Position numbers and translations under genes: made by a program. Shown here piece by piece: positions 20,764-30,505 of a DNA stretch of 64,000 bases (position 1 is the stretch's first letter; each line of letters starts with the position of its first letter). The stretch lies in assembly GCA_003797895.1 (NCBI GenBank), contig RKQB01000003.1, positions 248,001 to 312,000 on the forward strand, read 5' to 3'. Below the pieces are notes generated by a model, which was not told the origin of the DNA, searched no databases, and saw nothing but the letters and a program-made list of their open reading frames with translations. Source of the stretch: Cyclobacteriaceae bacterium YHN15. Lineage in GTDB: Bacteria; Bacteroidota; Bacteroidia; Cytophagales; Cyclobacteriaceae.

Positions 20764-23700
20764 TTAGAAACCAATAATAATTATAAACTCACTCCCTTTA
20801 CCCTCCTCACTTATCACTTTCAATTCCCCTCCATGAGCCTTTACAATATCATAACTTAAACTCAAGCCCAATCCTGTTCCCTGACCGGTAGGTTTGGTGG
20901 TAAAGAATGGCTGGAAAATTTTGTCTTTGATGGCGTCGGGGATGCCGGGGCCGTTGTCAGAAATGGAAATCAGGATTGAGTCGCCGAGGTTTTTGGTGGT
21001 AATACTAACAGTCGGATGATTTAAGGGAATATCGAATTTTGAATTTCGAACATCGAATTTCGAAGTGACCGCATAGAAGGCATTGTTGAGGATATTCAAC
21101 AATACCTTGCCGATATCGGCTCGGACCAATTCAATTTTGGGGATTGTTGGATCAAGGTCTGTGATAAGTTTTATATCGACCCCTTCATTTTTGGATTTGA
21201 AGGATTGGTAAGCAAGGTTCAGATATTCCCTTGCCAAGGTATTGATGTCCGTCAGTTCCTTCTCCCCCGAGCTGGTTCTGCTATGCTCCAACATCCCCTT
21301 CACTATCGCATCCGCCCGCTTCCCATGATGCTGTATCTTCTCCAAATTCTGCCTAATATCCTCCAAAATCTCATCTTCCATCTCATCCGTTTCTGTCTTT
21401 GGTCTTGATTCTGACTCGCCGGCAGGAAGGTCTCGTCTCTCGCTTCTCGCTTCTCGTATCTCTTCCAAAAGCTCCACACTCACTTCCGAAAAATTATTCA
21501 CAAAATTCAGCGGATTCTGGATCTCATGCGCGATACCGGCAGTGAGTTCTCCAAGAGAAGCCATCTTTTCGGATTGAATGAGTTGGGCCTGAGTGGCCTT
21601 TAATTCGGTATAGGCTTTCTCTATCTCCTTGGCCTGTTCCAATTCTTTTTCTCGGGCTTTTTCCCTTTCTCTCAGGACAACCCGATGGCGAAAAATCCGG
21701 TCAGCACCGAATAATGCACTTATAAAAACAAGCCCATAAAATAGATATGCCCATATTGTCAGCCACCATGGCTTATTAATAATAATCTTCAATTTTGCCC
21801 CTTCTTCGTTCCATACCCCATTGTTATTGGCTGCTTTGACATGAAAAACATATTCCCCAGGGGATAGATTGGGGTAGTAGGCAGCCTGAAAATTGGTGGA
21901 TTCCCGCCAGTCATTATCATAATTATCCAGTTTGTAAGCAAACTTATTTTTTAAAGGATTGGAATAATGAAGGGCGATGAATTCCAGCGTAATGTTGTTC
22001 TGATTGTGTGCCAAAACAATTTCCTCTGTATCATAAATAGGATTTTTCAGAATTGAGTTTTCACCGGGCAATACCCTTTCATTAAATAATTTAAACTCTG
22101 TTAGAAAAACCCTTGGAGGGATGGAAGTTGTATTTACTTTATTGGGGTCAAAGATAGTGATGCCGTTTGACCCTCCGAAAATAAACTGGCCCTTAGAGGT
22201 TTTTAAATAGGATCCGTCTGCATACAGCTGTCCCTGTATCCCATCATCAATGGAGTAATTGTAAAATTGCTCTGTGGGGATATGAAACCGACTGATTCCC
22301 TCAAAGGTACTCAGCCATAGATTTTCATTTTCTTCATCAGCTATAATGGATTGAATACTCATGGAGGGCAGTCCATCGTTGACCGTATAGGTTTTTATTT
22401 TTCCTGTTGCCACATCAAAGCGATTCAATCCTCCCTGCCAGGCACCTACCCAAGCTATTCCGTTTGTGTCTTCATAAAAAGAATTGATGTCCTGAGTGCC
22501 TAAAATATCACCTTGGGCTTTATCATGACCTATGGACCTGATTTGTCCGGTGGTGTAGTTGTATAAAAACAACCTGTCATCGGTGGGTAACCATAAACCG
22601 TACTTTTCGCTTTCATATACCCGTAGTACTGAATGAAGTCTTTTTTCATCATCAGCGCTTAATTCCAATTTGAGCCTTAAATAGGGTGCGGCACTACTTC
22701 TCCTGGTGTAAATCCCCCCATTGGTAAATGCCAACTGATTTCCCTGACTGTCATTAAAAAAACTATTTACCCAGTTGGATTCAGGTATTCCAGGTATGCT
22801 TATCTTCTTTATTGTTTTTTCAGGATAGGTAAATTGATATACTCCAAAAGTTGAATTTAGGTAGTATTCTCCCGCTGACACTTCTGAGATTGAAAAAACT
22901 TTTGGTGAAGATGGAAAATATTTGTTGTAAGGTAAACTTTCGATCACATTGCTTTGCAGATCGATAATATTCAACCCGGAAGTTGTAACAAGTAATTTTC
23001 CATCGGGTAGTTCCAAGATATTATCCGCCCAGCCAGAAAGTATAGAATTGGGATCCTCATTTTTGAAGGTGTAGGATTTGAAGATAGAGCGTTCTTCATA
23101 CCTTAATAAACCCATCACCCGGGTTCCTGCCCAAACCCCTCCGAATTGATCCACCGCAAGGGTATTGACTGCATCTCCTCTGAAGCCAAATTTATCGGAT
23201 AAATCCTCTTTGAAATACACCACTGAATCCTGCTTGGGGTAATATAAAAAAGGACCATAGTTGGTAGCCATCCACAAATTACCATCAGCATCTTTGGTCA
23301 GACTGTTAAATAAATTTTCTTCTAAAATTCCTACAGGTGAAAAAATCTCATATTCAGCATTCTCCTCATTTAGCTTAAACAAACGTCCCAAATTTGTTAT
23401 CATCCAAAGGTAACCTTCTCCGTCGCTGATAATTCCAGTTGGATATTCTTTTTCCAAAGCAGGCTTTTTGGAGATATTCTTTGGCTTGACTTCTTCCAAT
23501 TTATTTTCCTTGTTTATTTTAAAAAATCCGGAGTAGCTGTTGACCCATATCATTCCTTCCTGGTCTGAAGTCATGCTAACAATATTTTTGATCATTATGT
23601 CCTCAGCAGATTCGAACCTTTTTATTTTATCCTCTTTCTCATCCAGATACAACAAGCTATTCGAAATCTCCTCGCCATGCAGGGTATGTACTCCAAAATA

Positions 23701-24165
23701 TATCCGGCCATTATTGTCTTCAGTGATCTGCCAAATTCCCTTTTCGACATTTACATCATATTCAAACAAATCAACAAAAGGATATTCACGAAATAATTGT
23801 GTGGCAGGATCATAAACATTCAGTTTACCAGGTGAAGCACCTACCCAAATTCTGCCTTTACTGTCCTCAAATAAGGACCAGACATTGAGCCCTTTGATCG
23901 AACCGGGGTCATTGGGGTCTTCATAAAAGCGTTTGAAAGAATAGCCATCGAATTTAGCAAGTCCGTTGATGGTACCTACCCAGATGTAGCCGAATTGATC
24001 TACAATTATGTTATTGATCTGGGTACCGGGCAAACCATCTTTTTCTGTGTATAGGGTCAGATTATTACCACTTAGCTGTGCGAAGGAGGGGATTGCAAAA
24101 AACAGGACACCAACAAGGATCAACCATCGAAAAGCAGGTACATATGATTTTTTTGGTGGTATCAT
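20764..24165 (-). CDS. Two-component regulator propeller histidine kinase
   Basis: The product has 1133 residues. A signal peptide (about 1-30, WLILVGVLFFAIPSFAQ) leads straight into Reg_prop repeats (about 35-690), such as GYIWVGTINGLAKFDGYSF and GRIWVGASPGKLNVYDP. A Y_Y_Y domain follows (about 700-785, ending FHVKAANNNGVWNEEGAKL), then a membrane helix near 795-815 (IWAYLFYGLVFISALFG), a charged coiled coil (REREKAREKELEQAKEIEKA) and a Q-type core with its His near 880. This is the standard layout of the propeller kinases used by Bacteroidota to sense extracytoplasmic compounds; the ligand is unknown. The HisKA loop carries [11 protein letters not shown], and the post-N-box loop carries [11 protein letters not shown] as in 18742-20751. 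Gaps to both neighbours are 12 bases. Confidence 0.93.
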   Translation of the reverse strand: MIPPKKSYVPAFRWLILVGVLFFAIPSFAQLSGNNLTLYTEKDGLPGTQINNIIVDQFGYIWVGTINGLAKFDGYSFKRFYEDPNDPGSIKGLNVWSLFEDSKGRIWVGASPGKLNVYDPATQLFREYPFVDLFEYDVNVEKGIWQITEDNNGRIYFGVHTLHGEEISNSLLYLDEKEDKIKRFESAEDIMIKNIVSMTSDQEGMIWVNSYSGFFKINKENKLEEVKPKNISKKPALEKEYPTGIISDGEGYLWMITNLGRLFKLNEENAEYEIFSPVGILEENLFNSLTKDADGNLWMATNYGPFLYYPKQDSVVYFKEDLSDKFGFRGDAVNTLAVDQFGGVWAGTRVMGLLRYEERSIFKSYTFKNEDPNSILSGWADNILELPDGKLLVTTSGLNIIDLQSNVIESLPYNKYFPSSPKVFSISEVSAGEYYLNSTFGVYQFTYPEKTIKKISIPGIPESNWVNSFFNDSQGNQLAFTNGGIYTRRSSAAPYLRLKLELSADDEKRLHSVLRVYESEKYGLWLPTDDRLFLYNYTTGQIRSIGHDKAQGDILGTQDINSFYEDTNGIAWVGAWQGGLNRFDVATGKIKTYTVNDGLPSMSIQSIIADEENENLWLSTFEGISRFHIPTEQFYNYSIDDGIQGQLYADGSYLKTSKGQFIFGGSNGITIFDPNKVNTTSIPPRVFLTEFKLFNERVLPGENSILKNPIYDTEEIVLAHNQNNITLEFIALHYSNPLKNKFAYKLDNYDNDWRESTNFQAAYYPNLSPGEYVFHVKAANNNGVWNEEGAKLKIIINKPWWLTIWAYLFYGLVFISALFGADRIFRHRVVLREREKAREKELEQAKEIEKAYTELKATQAQLIQSEKMASLGELTAGIAHEIQNPLNFVNNFSEVSVELLEEIREARSERRDLPAGESESRPKTETDEMEDEILEDIRQNLEKIQHHGKRADAIVKGMLEHSRTSSGEKELTDINTLAREYLNLAYQSFKSKNEGVDIKLITDLDPTIPKIELVRADIGKVLLNILNNAFYAVTSKFDVRNSKFDIPLNHPTVSITTKNLGDSILISISDNGPGIPDAIKDKIFQPFFTTKPTGQGTGLGLSLSYDIVKAHGGELKVISEEGKGSEFIIIIGF
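21032..21065. repeat. TTCGAA-rich repeat after the N-box
   Basis: Same insert and same position as 19028-19061. Confidence 0.75.
21411..21460. repeat. CCGGCAGG-containing insert in the HisKA loop
   Basis: This stretch with CTCGCCGGCAGGAAGG and the short tandem TCTCGCTTCTCGCTTCTCG encodes the [15 protein letters not shown] insert. Near-identical copies occur at 24900-24949, 26912-26961 and 28966-29015. Confidence 0.8.
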
Positions 24166-24177
24166 TTGCTTTTGGAT

Positions 24178-26253
24178 TTATTTTAGTAAAGTAATGATAA
24201 ATGTTGTCCCTTTCCCTTCTTCACCTGCCTGTCCGGCAGGCAGGCCTGCCTCATCAGCAGACAGGCCTGCCTTGTCGGCAGACAGGCTTTCTACCCTGAT
24301 CTCTCCCCCATGCGCCTTCACAATATCATAAGATAGCGATAATCCCAATCCTGTGCCCTGTCCTGTGGGTTTAGTAGTGAAAAAAGGCTGGAAAATTTTG
24401 TCTTTGATGGCGTCGGGGATGCCGGGGCCGTTGTCAGAGATGGAGATCTCTACCCGATAGCTATCGGGTTTGTTGCCAAGGTTTTTGGTTTTAATGGTGA
24501 CTTTTGGAAGTTCTTGAATTTCGAATGATGAATGATGAATATCGAATTTCGAAGTGACCGCATAGAAGGCATTGTTGAGGATATTCAACAATACCTTGCC
24601 GATATCGGCTCGGACCAATTTAATTTTGGAGATTGTTGGATCAAAGTCTGTGATCAGCTTTATATCGACCCCTTCATTTTTGGATTTGAAGGATTGGTAA
24701 GCCAGGTTCAAATACTCACTTGCCAGATTATTGATGTCCGTCAGTTCTTTCTCCCCCGAACCGGTCCTGCTATGCTCCAACATCCCCTTCACGATCGCAT
24801 CTGCCCGCTTACCATGGTGGTTGATCTTTTCCAGGTTCTGCTTGATATCCTCCAATATCTCATCTTCCATCTCATCCGTTTCTGTCTTTGATCTTGATTC
24901 TGACTCGCCGGCAGGAAGGTCTCGTCTCTCGCTTCTCGCTTCTCGTATCTCTTCCAAAAGCTCCGCGCTTACTTCCGAAAAATTATTCACAAAATTCAGC
25001 GGATTCTGGATCTCGTGGGCGATACCTGCAGTGAGTTCTCCGAGGGAAGCCATCTTTTCAGATTGGATAAGCTGGGCTTGAGTGGATTTGAGTTGGTTGT
25101 AAGCTCCTTCGATTTGGAGCTTTGATTTTTGCTTTTGCCTGTTATTTCTGTAAAGAAAGAAAGCAACTAAAACTAAGGTGAATGTGCTTCCCAGGAAGAC
25201 GTTTAATTTTAGCCTGTTTTGGAAATTCGTTTCTGCAATCTCTATTTCATATCGACGTTCTTGTTCATCGAAATCTGTCAGATTTTCAAAAGCGATTTTT
25301 TGATTGAGTTCGTAAAGGCTATCTTTGGCAGCTATTGCCATCATACTATAGTCAAAAGCTTTACTGACATCTAGCGTCTGGTAAATGCTCGATAGGACTA
25401 TGCAGGCATCGGCAATACTTAAATACAGGTGATTATGTTTGGCGATTTCCAGTGCTTGAAGAGCATAGTGATTACAAGAATCAAGCTCATTGGTTTCTTG
25501 AAAAAGTTTCGCCATTGCTAAATTGGTATCGAAATATCCTATGCTGGTGCCGGCTGACGACAACGCATTTCGAAAATGCTCAATTGCTAATTCGTAATTA
25601 CCCTTGGTTTGTTCAATTGTACCCATCGTCAAAAAAATCCGGTAGTTAACCCACCAAATTTTTAATGGCTCTGACTTTACCCGGGCCAACTGATTAAAAT
25701 ATGTGGCTGAGTCGAGTTGTTTTTTCTCGAGATATGCTATCGCTATATAGTTCTGTGTAAGTGCCGCAAAAGGAAAATCTTGCAATGAATCAAGTAAGTT
25801 GGCTGCTTGTTTCAAAAAATCTAATCTTTTTGAAAACTCCTCCTTACTAAATGTTCCACCTAAAATCATTAACAGAAGCGCTTTTTCACCTAGGATATTT
25901 TTCTCCTCAGCAATTCTCATCGCCTGAAGTGTTAGTTGCAATCCCTTTGCAAAATTTCCCAGTGAATTTTGAGCGGTACCCATATTTCTCAATAGTTTCA
26001 CTTCGGTATCCGCATCGTTGATTTGCCGGGATATTGCCAGCCCCTGGTATCCATAATAAAAAGACGAGTCAGGTCTCGTGAACATATTGAATTCACAAAG
26101 CTTGGCCAGTGATTTTAATCTAGTCGAATCATGGTTGGCCAATTCAAGTACCCTCCTCAAGCTGTCATAATTGTTAAAATCCTGCTGCGCGATACAAGTC
26201 GTTCCAAAAAAAGAGTTGAGAATACAGAGAGAGAGGAATAATAATTTTTTCAT
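24178..26253 (-). CDS. TPR sensor histidine kinase with a repeat-expanded C-terminus
   Basis: The product has 691 residues. It has a signal peptide ([20 protein letters not shown], then IAQ), TPR-like repeats (about 40-320), a membrane helix near 350-372 (LNVFLGSTFTLVLVAFFLY), and a Q-type core with DNGPGIP and [11 protein letters not shown]. Just before the last strand, three 21-base units (24224-24286) add a run of the form LSADKAGLSADEAGLPAGQA. The HisKA loop holds [11 protein letters not shown], the post-N-box loop [11 protein letters not shown], and the hairpin before G1 PDSYR. The core DNA at 24901-25068 is identical to 26913-27080. The start overlaps the upstream kinase stop by 4 bases. 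Confidence 0.92.
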   Translation of the reverse strand: MKKLLFLSLCILNSFFGTTCIAQQDFNNYDSLRRVLELANHDSTRLKSLAKLCEFNMFTRPDSSFYYGYQGLAISRQINDADTEVKLLRNMGTAQNSLGNFAKGLQLTLQAMRIAEEKNILGEKALLLMILGGTFSKEEFSKRLDFLKQAANLLDSLQDFPFAALTQNYIAIAYLEKKQLDSATYFNQLARVKSEPLKIWWVNYRIFLTMGTIEQTKGNYELAIEHFRNALSSAGTSIGYFDTNLAMAKLFQETNELDSCNHYALQALEIAKHNHLYLSIADACIVLSSIYQTLDVSKAFDYSMMAIAAKDSLYELNQKIAFENLTDFDEQERRYEIEIAETNFQNRLKLNVFLGSTFTLVLVAFFLYRNNRQKQKSKLQIEGAYNQLKSTQAQLIQSEKMASLGELTAGIAHEIQNPLNFVNNFSEVSAELLEEIREARSERRDLPAGESESRSKTETDEMEDEILEDIKQNLEKINHHGKRADAIVKGMLEHSRTGSGEKELTDINNLASEYLNLAYQSFKSKNEGVDIKLITDFDPTISKIKLVRADIGKVLLNILNNAFYAVTSKFDIHHSSFEIQELPKVTIKTKNLGNKPDSYRVEISISDNGPGIPDAIKDKIFQPFFTTKPTGQGTGLGLSLSYDIVKAHGGEIRVESLSADKAGLSADEAGLPAGQAGEEGKGTTFIITLLK
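24224..24286. repeat. Three tandem 21-base LPAG-type palindromic units
   Basis: The units at 24224-24244, 24245-24265 and 24266-24286 each start CCTGCCT and end CAGG, with a central GGCAGG or AGCAGA arm. Each encodes seven residues of the type LPAGQAG or LSADKAG. The same unit occurs once at 43257-43277 and 45352-45372. Confidence 0.9.
24453..24468. repeat. CCCGATAGCTATCGGG perfect palindrome
   Basis: A 16-base perfect palindrome encoding PDSYR, inserted in the beta hairpin before the G1 box. Confidence 0.9.
24514..24554. repeat. AATGATG/TTCGAA repeat after the N-box
   Basis: Encodes [13 protein letters not shown]. Identical inserts lie at 26526-26566 and 28580-28620 in the next two kinases. 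Confidence 0.75.
24900..24949. repeat. CCGGCAGG-containing insert in the HisKA loop
   Basis: Copy of the insert at 21411-21460, lying within a 168-base block identical to 26913-27080. Confidence 0.8.
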
Positions 26254-28295
26254 GTTGCCGGTATTATTAACGTGAATACTGTTCCCTCACCTTCATTTGT
26301 CTCTACCTTAATCTCCCCCCCATGCGCCTTCACAATATCATAAGACAGTGATAAACCTAACCCTGTTCCCGAACCGGTTGGCTTGGTAGTGAAGAAGGGC
26401 TGGAAGATTTTTTCTTTGATGGAATCCGGGATTCCGGAGCCGTTGTCGGATATTGAAATTTCTACCCGATAGCTATCGGGTTTATCGCCGAGGTTTTTGG
26501 TTTTAATGGTGACTATTGGAAGTTCTTGAATTTCGAATGATGAATGATGAATATCGAATTTCGAAGTGACCGCATAGAAGGCATTGTTGAGGATATTCAA
26601 CAATACCTTGCCGATATCGGGTCGGACCAATTCTATTTTGGGGATTGTTGGATCAAGGTCTGTGATAAGTTTTATATCGACCCCTTCATTTTTGGATTTG
26701 AAGCTTTGGTAAGCCAGGTTCAAATACTCACTTGCCAGATTATTGATGTCAGTCAGTTCTTTCTCCCCAGAACCTGTGCGGCTATGCTCCAACATCCCCT
26801 TTACGATCGCATCCGCCCGCTTACCATGGTGGTTGATCTTTTCCAAGTTCTGCTTGATATCCTCCAATATCTCATCTTCCATCTCATCCGTTTCTGTCTT
26901 TGATCTTGATTCTGACTCGCCGGCAGGAAGGTCTCGTCTCTCGCTTCTCGCTTCTCGTATCTCTTCCAAAAGCTCCGCGCTTACTTCCGAAAAATTATTC
27001 ACAAAATTCAGCGGATTCTGGATCTCGTGGGCGATACCTGCAGTGAGTTCTCCGAGGGAAGCCATCTTTTCAGATTGGATGAGTTGGGCTTGGGTGGCTT
27101 GGAGTTTGGCTAATGACTTTTCAGCCTTATTACGTTGAATATCAATTTCCTCTTTTTGATTTTGAAGCAAAATATTGGCTTTATGCTTTCTTTTGTTGTT
27201 GGCGTAAAGTAGTAGGGCAATAAATAACAACAACACAAAACCAACCAGAAATGCAATCTGCTTTATTCTATTTTCGTTTTCGACCCTATCTTGTTCAATT
27301 TTCCTTTGACGTTGTTGTTCATCAGAAATTGCTTTTTGTAACTCCTGCACTTTTTTAGAACCATACAATTCGTCCGTTATTTCATTTACTTTTTTAAGAT
27401 AAAAATTAGCTTCCCTAAAATTGACTGAGTCATATTGCTGCGCCAAGATGATACTTGATTCCAGTATGTTATATTTATTTGAGATTTCCGTTGCTTCAGA
27501 AAATCCTTTCTTAGCGTAAAAAATACATGAATCTGTTTGGTCCAACTCGTTGAAAAAAACAGCTAACACGTTATAGGCTAAAGAGTTGTAGAAATGATTA
27601 TTGTTCAACTCATTGATGTGTGTACTTTCTCTTAAAAAATTGAATGCTTCCCTATGATTACCTAATTGAAATTGAAGGGTTCCCATCTCCATTAATAGAA
27701 AAGCATGTCTCGACTTATTTCTAAAAAGGTCCAAGCTATTGTATGCTTTTTCTAGGTAGATAGAAGCTGAATCAAACTGATTATTTCTTCGATAACCCCT
27801 TCCAAGATTTAAGGTTGAATTTATTGCTAAATCAAGATCATTGGCAGATTCAAAAGACTTTATCGCCCTCTTTTGGTAGATGATTGCGTCTGGATTATAC
27901 CCAAGTTGAGAATAAACAATGCCTATTTGGTTCTCGCATTCTCCAATTTGTTTATGATTCTTATGCTTTTCGAACAATTGAAGTGCCCTAAATAGAAATT
28001 CTAATGCTTTTGGGTAGTCTCCATTTACACGATAAGCCTGGCCCAGCATGTAACTCGCATTGTCTTGGTAAATTTTAACTTTTTCTGCTAATTCTATTGA
28101 TTTTTGCGCATAGATTATCGCTGAATCTGGATTTGTATTCTGGTAGAAATCAGATAATTCGTAATAAAGATAAATTAGATCTTCGTCAAGCCTCGACAGG
28201 GCGAATTTTTGTCGTAGGCTATCAATTTTAGGGTTTTGTGCAAAGCCAATATCCCATATGAAAAGGAAAAATAGGATGAAAATAAGCTGTTTCAT
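26250..28295 (-). CDS. TPR sensor histidine kinase
   Basis: The product has 681 residues. It has a signal peptide ([20 protein letters not shown]), TPR-like repeats over about 35-320 (for example [20 protein letters not shown]), a membrane helix near 345-365 ([20 protein letters not shown]), a coiled coil with [13 protein letters not shown] and a Q-type core. The ATP domain has DNGSGIP and [16 protein letters not shown], with Ser in place of the usual Gln. HisKA-loop, post-N-box and pre-G1 inserts match those of 24178-26253 and 28298-30505. Its stop overlaps the downstream ATG by 4 bases, and it lies 2 bases after the upstream gene, so coupled translation is likely. Confidence 0.92.
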   Translation of the reverse strand: MKQLIFILFFLFIWDIGFAQNPKIDSLRQKFALSRLDEDLIYLYYELSDFYQNTNPDSAIIYAQKSIELAEKVKIYQDNASYMLGQAYRVNGDYPKALEFLFRALQLFEKHKNHKQIGECENQIGIVYSQLGYNPDAIIYQKRAIKSFESANDLDLAINSTLNLGRGYRRNNQFDSASIYLEKAYNSLDLFRNKSRHAFLLMEMGTLQFQLGNHREAFNFLRESTHINELNNNHFYNSLAYNVLAVFFNELDQTDSCIFYAKKGFSEATEISNKYNILESSIILAQQYDSVNFREANFYLKKVNEITDELYGSKKVQELQKAISDEQQRQRKIEQDRVENENRIKQIAFLVGFVLLLFIALLLYANNKRKHKANILLQNQKEEIDIQRNKAEKSLAKLQATQAQLIQSEKMASLGELTAGIAHEIQNPLNFVNNFSEVSAELLEEIREARSERRDLPAGESESRSKTETDEMEDEILEDIKQNLEKINHHGKRADAIVKGMLEHSRTGSGEKELTDINNLASEYLNLAYQSFKSKNEGVDIKLITDLDPTIPKIELVRPDIGKVLLNILNNAFYAVTSKFDIHHSSFEIQELPIVTIKTKNLGDKPDSYRVEISISDNGSGIPDSIKEKIFQPFFTTKPTGSGTGLGLSLSYDIVKAHGGEIKVETNEGEGTVFTLIIPAT
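26465..26480. repeat. CCCGATAGCTATCGGG perfect palindrome
   Basis: Encodes PDSYR in the hairpin before G1, as at 24453 and 28519. Confidence 0.9.
26526..26566. repeat. AATGATG/TTCGAA repeat after the N-box
   Basis: Same sequence and same protein position as 24514-24554. Confidence 0.75.
26912..26961. repeat. CCGGCAGG-containing insert in the HisKA loop
   Basis: Same insert as 24900-24949, at the same position between the HisKA helices. Confidence 0.8.
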
Positions 28296-28297
28296 GT

Positions 28298-30505
28298 TTA
28301 ATTTCCTTTAGCTGGTAGTTGAATAATAAACTCAGCACCCATTCCATCACTTGAATCAACCCTCAACTCCCCCCCATGGGCCTTCACAATATCATAAGAT
28401 AGCGATAATCCCAATCCTGTCCCCTGCCCTGTTGGCTTGGTAGTGAAAAAAGGCTGGAAGATTTTGTCTTTGATGGCGTCGGGGATGCCGGGGCCGTTGT
28501 CGGAGATGGAGATCTCTACCCGATAGCTATCGGGTTTGTCGCCGAGGTTTTTGGTTTTAATGGTGACTTTTGGAAGTTCTTGAATTTCGAATGATGAATG
28601 ATGAATATCGAATTTCGAAGTGACCGCATAGAAGGCATTGTTGAGGATATTCAACAATACCTTGCCGATATCGGCTCGGACCAATTCTATTTTGGGAAGT
28701 GATGGATCAAGGTCTGTGATAAGCTTTATATCAACCCCTTCATTTTTGGATTTGAAGCTTTGGTAAGCCAGGTTCAAATACTCGCTTGCCAGACTGTTGA
28801 TGTCAGTCAGTTCTTTCTCCCCCGAACCTGTGCGGCTATGCTCCAACATCCCCTTCACTATCGCATCTGCCCGCTTACCATGGTGGTTGATCTTCTCCAA
28901 ATTCTGCCTAATATCCTCCAAAATCTCATCTTCCATCTCATCCGTTTCTGTCTTTGATCTTGATTCTGACTCGCCGGCAGGAAGGTCTCGTCTCTCGCTT
29001 CTCGCTTCTCGTATCTCTTCCAAAAGCTCCGCACTCACCTCTGAAAAATTATTCACAAAATTCAGTGGATTCTGAATCTCATGCGCAATGCCGGCGGTGA
29101 GCTCTCCCAGAGAAGCCATTTTTTCAGATTGGATGAGTTGGGCTTGGGTGGATTTGAGGTTTTCGAGAGATTTTTTAAGTTCTTCGGTTCTTTCTTCTAC
29201 TTGTTTTTCCAAGACCATATTCTGGTTGGCCAGGATTTCTCTCTTCTCTTCTGTGACTTGCAGAAGTTTTTGGCTTTCCTCCCGAACTGCCTGAAGGATT
29301 TCCCTGAAGCGGACTGAGATATAGGCCAGTAGAAACAAAGGAGGACTCAGGATGTTTAGGGAAAGTAGAAATTTATCGTATTCATTGTACAAATCAAGGT
29401 TGTACTTATGTAGCATAATGTAAATTATAATGGCTGTCGTCGGTACAATAGCTCCTGCCAAAATGGCCCATTTGGCTCCTGTAATATTCCTGTAATGGGT
29501 ATAGAATATTTTGCCAAAATGCACCAACATCAATAGGAAGAAGATGCCGAAAGGAAAAGAAATCGAAAAGATGTGGGCAAAAATGTTAGTGACCAACAGA
29601 ACCCCCAATATCAACCAAGAGGTCTTTGAAATCCTTTGGGTGAGTACCCACTCCAGGATAAACAATGCAAAAATGGTCAAAATAGCCTGAAAAGTGATAA
29701 AAAAAACAAATCGGACTTTTTCCAAACTATAGGATATTTCAAAAAAAGTATGGCCAAATATCACCAGGGAGCCGATCAAAGCTACCGTGCTGAATCCTGC
29801 AATAAGCTGGAAAATTTTCTGGTCAGGATTGAGATACACCAAAAACCAATAGAGGAAAAAAAGCAGGAAGGATACTGCAATGCAAAGGGTAACATAAATA
29901 TGGGTCTGTTTAATGTTTCGGGTGACCCATGCTACATATTCCGGTCCGGTGAGGTTGATGAAATTCTGCAGGTTTTCTGGTTTCAGTCTGATTTCCCTTT
30001 GGGTAAAAGTGCTCTCGTAGTCCACAAAATGAAGTGCGAGGATATACTCTTTTCCAACTTCCAGATCAATCGGAAGCGGATACTTGAGGATGGGATTATA
30101 TGCCTGATAGGGATTGCCCGTGTCTCCAAAGGAGTGGATCAATTTTCCATCCAGGTATACATCCATTGCCGCCCAAAGTTCCCTAGCGATTGCCAATGGG
30201 ATATTATCAAATGACTCATCTAAGCTGATTTTAATCCGAAACCAACCTTCAATCCTTCCATTATCATCCTCCATTTTTGGGTTTATGGCTGTCGGATTCA
30301 TAGTTTCCCATTCATTGATATCCAGATCCGGATTTGCCCAATTGGGATCATGACCTTGCTTGAAAATCCAGCCATCCAAAGGCGCTAAAAATATCCTTTG
30401 ATGGGATTTGAACATGTCAGAGGACAATACTACCGTTTCCTTTTGGGCAAAACTGTTTAATGCAAAGGCATTCATAACCAAAAGAAAAACCAACAGTCTT
30501 TTCAT
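28298..30505 (-). CDS. 7TM-DISM-type sensor histidine kinase with a galactose-binding-like extracellular domain
   Basis: The product has 735 residues. A signal peptide (MKRLLVFLLVMNAFALNSFA) is followed by an extracytoplasmic beta-sandwich of about 170 residues (GWFRIKISLDESF, LWAAMDVYLDGKLIHSFGD), which resembles the carbohydrate-binding-like fold of 7TMR-DISM proteins and glycosidases. About seven hydrophobic helices fill residues 205-410, starting HIYVTLCIAVSFLLFFLYWF. A coiled coil (EKQVEERTEELKKSLENLK) and a Q-type core follow, with its His near 480, DNGPGIP and [11 protein letters not shown]. The family senses extracellular small molecules or sugars; the ligand is unknown. The core carries the [22 protein letters not shown] and PDSYR inserts. 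Its start overlaps the stop of the other 7TM kinase (ATGA). Confidence 0.9.
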   Translation of the reverse strand: MKRLLVFLLVMNAFALNSFAQKETVVLSSDMFKSHQRIFLAPLDGWIFKQGHDPNWANPDLDINEWETMNPTAINPKMEDDNGRIEGWFRIKISLDESFDNIPLAIARELWAAMDVYLDGKLIHSFGDTGNPYQAYNPILKYPLPIDLEVGKEYILALHFVDYESTFTQREIRLKPENLQNFINLTGPEYVAWVTRNIKQTHIYVTLCIAVSFLLFFLYWFLVYLNPDQKIFQLIAGFSTVALIGSLVIFGHTFFEISYSLEKVRFVFFITFQAILTIFALFILEWVLTQRISKTSWLILGVLLVTNIFAHIFSISFPFGIFFLLMLVHFGKIFYTHYRNITGAKWAILAGAIVPTTAIIIYIMLHKYNLDLYNEYDKFLLSLNILSPPLFLLAYISVRFREILQAVREESQKLLQVTEEKREILANQNMVLEKQVEERTEELKKSLENLKSTQAQLIQSEKMASLGELTAGIAHEIQNPLNFVNNFSEVSAELLEEIREARSERRDLPAGESESRSKTETDEMEDEILEDIRQNLEKINHHGKRADAIVKGMLEHSRTGSGEKELTDINSLASEYLNLAYQSFKSKNEGVDIKLITDLDPSLPKIELVRADIGKVLLNILNNAFYAVTSKFDIHHSSFEIQELPKVTIKTKNLGDKPDSYRVEISISDNGPGIPDAIKDKIFQPFFTTKPTGQGTGLGLSLSYDIVKAHGGELRVDSSDGMGAEFIIQLPAKGN
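28519..28534. repeat. CCCGATAGCTATCGGG perfect palindrome
   Basis: Encodes PDSYR in the hairpin before G1. Confidence 0.9.
28580..28620. repeat. AATGATG/TTCGAA repeat after the N-box
   Basis: Third copy of the insert at 24514-24554. Confidence 0.75.
28966..29015. repeat. CCGGCAGG-containing insert in the HisKA loop
   Basis: Fourth copy of the insert first seen at 21411-21460. Confidence 0.8.
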
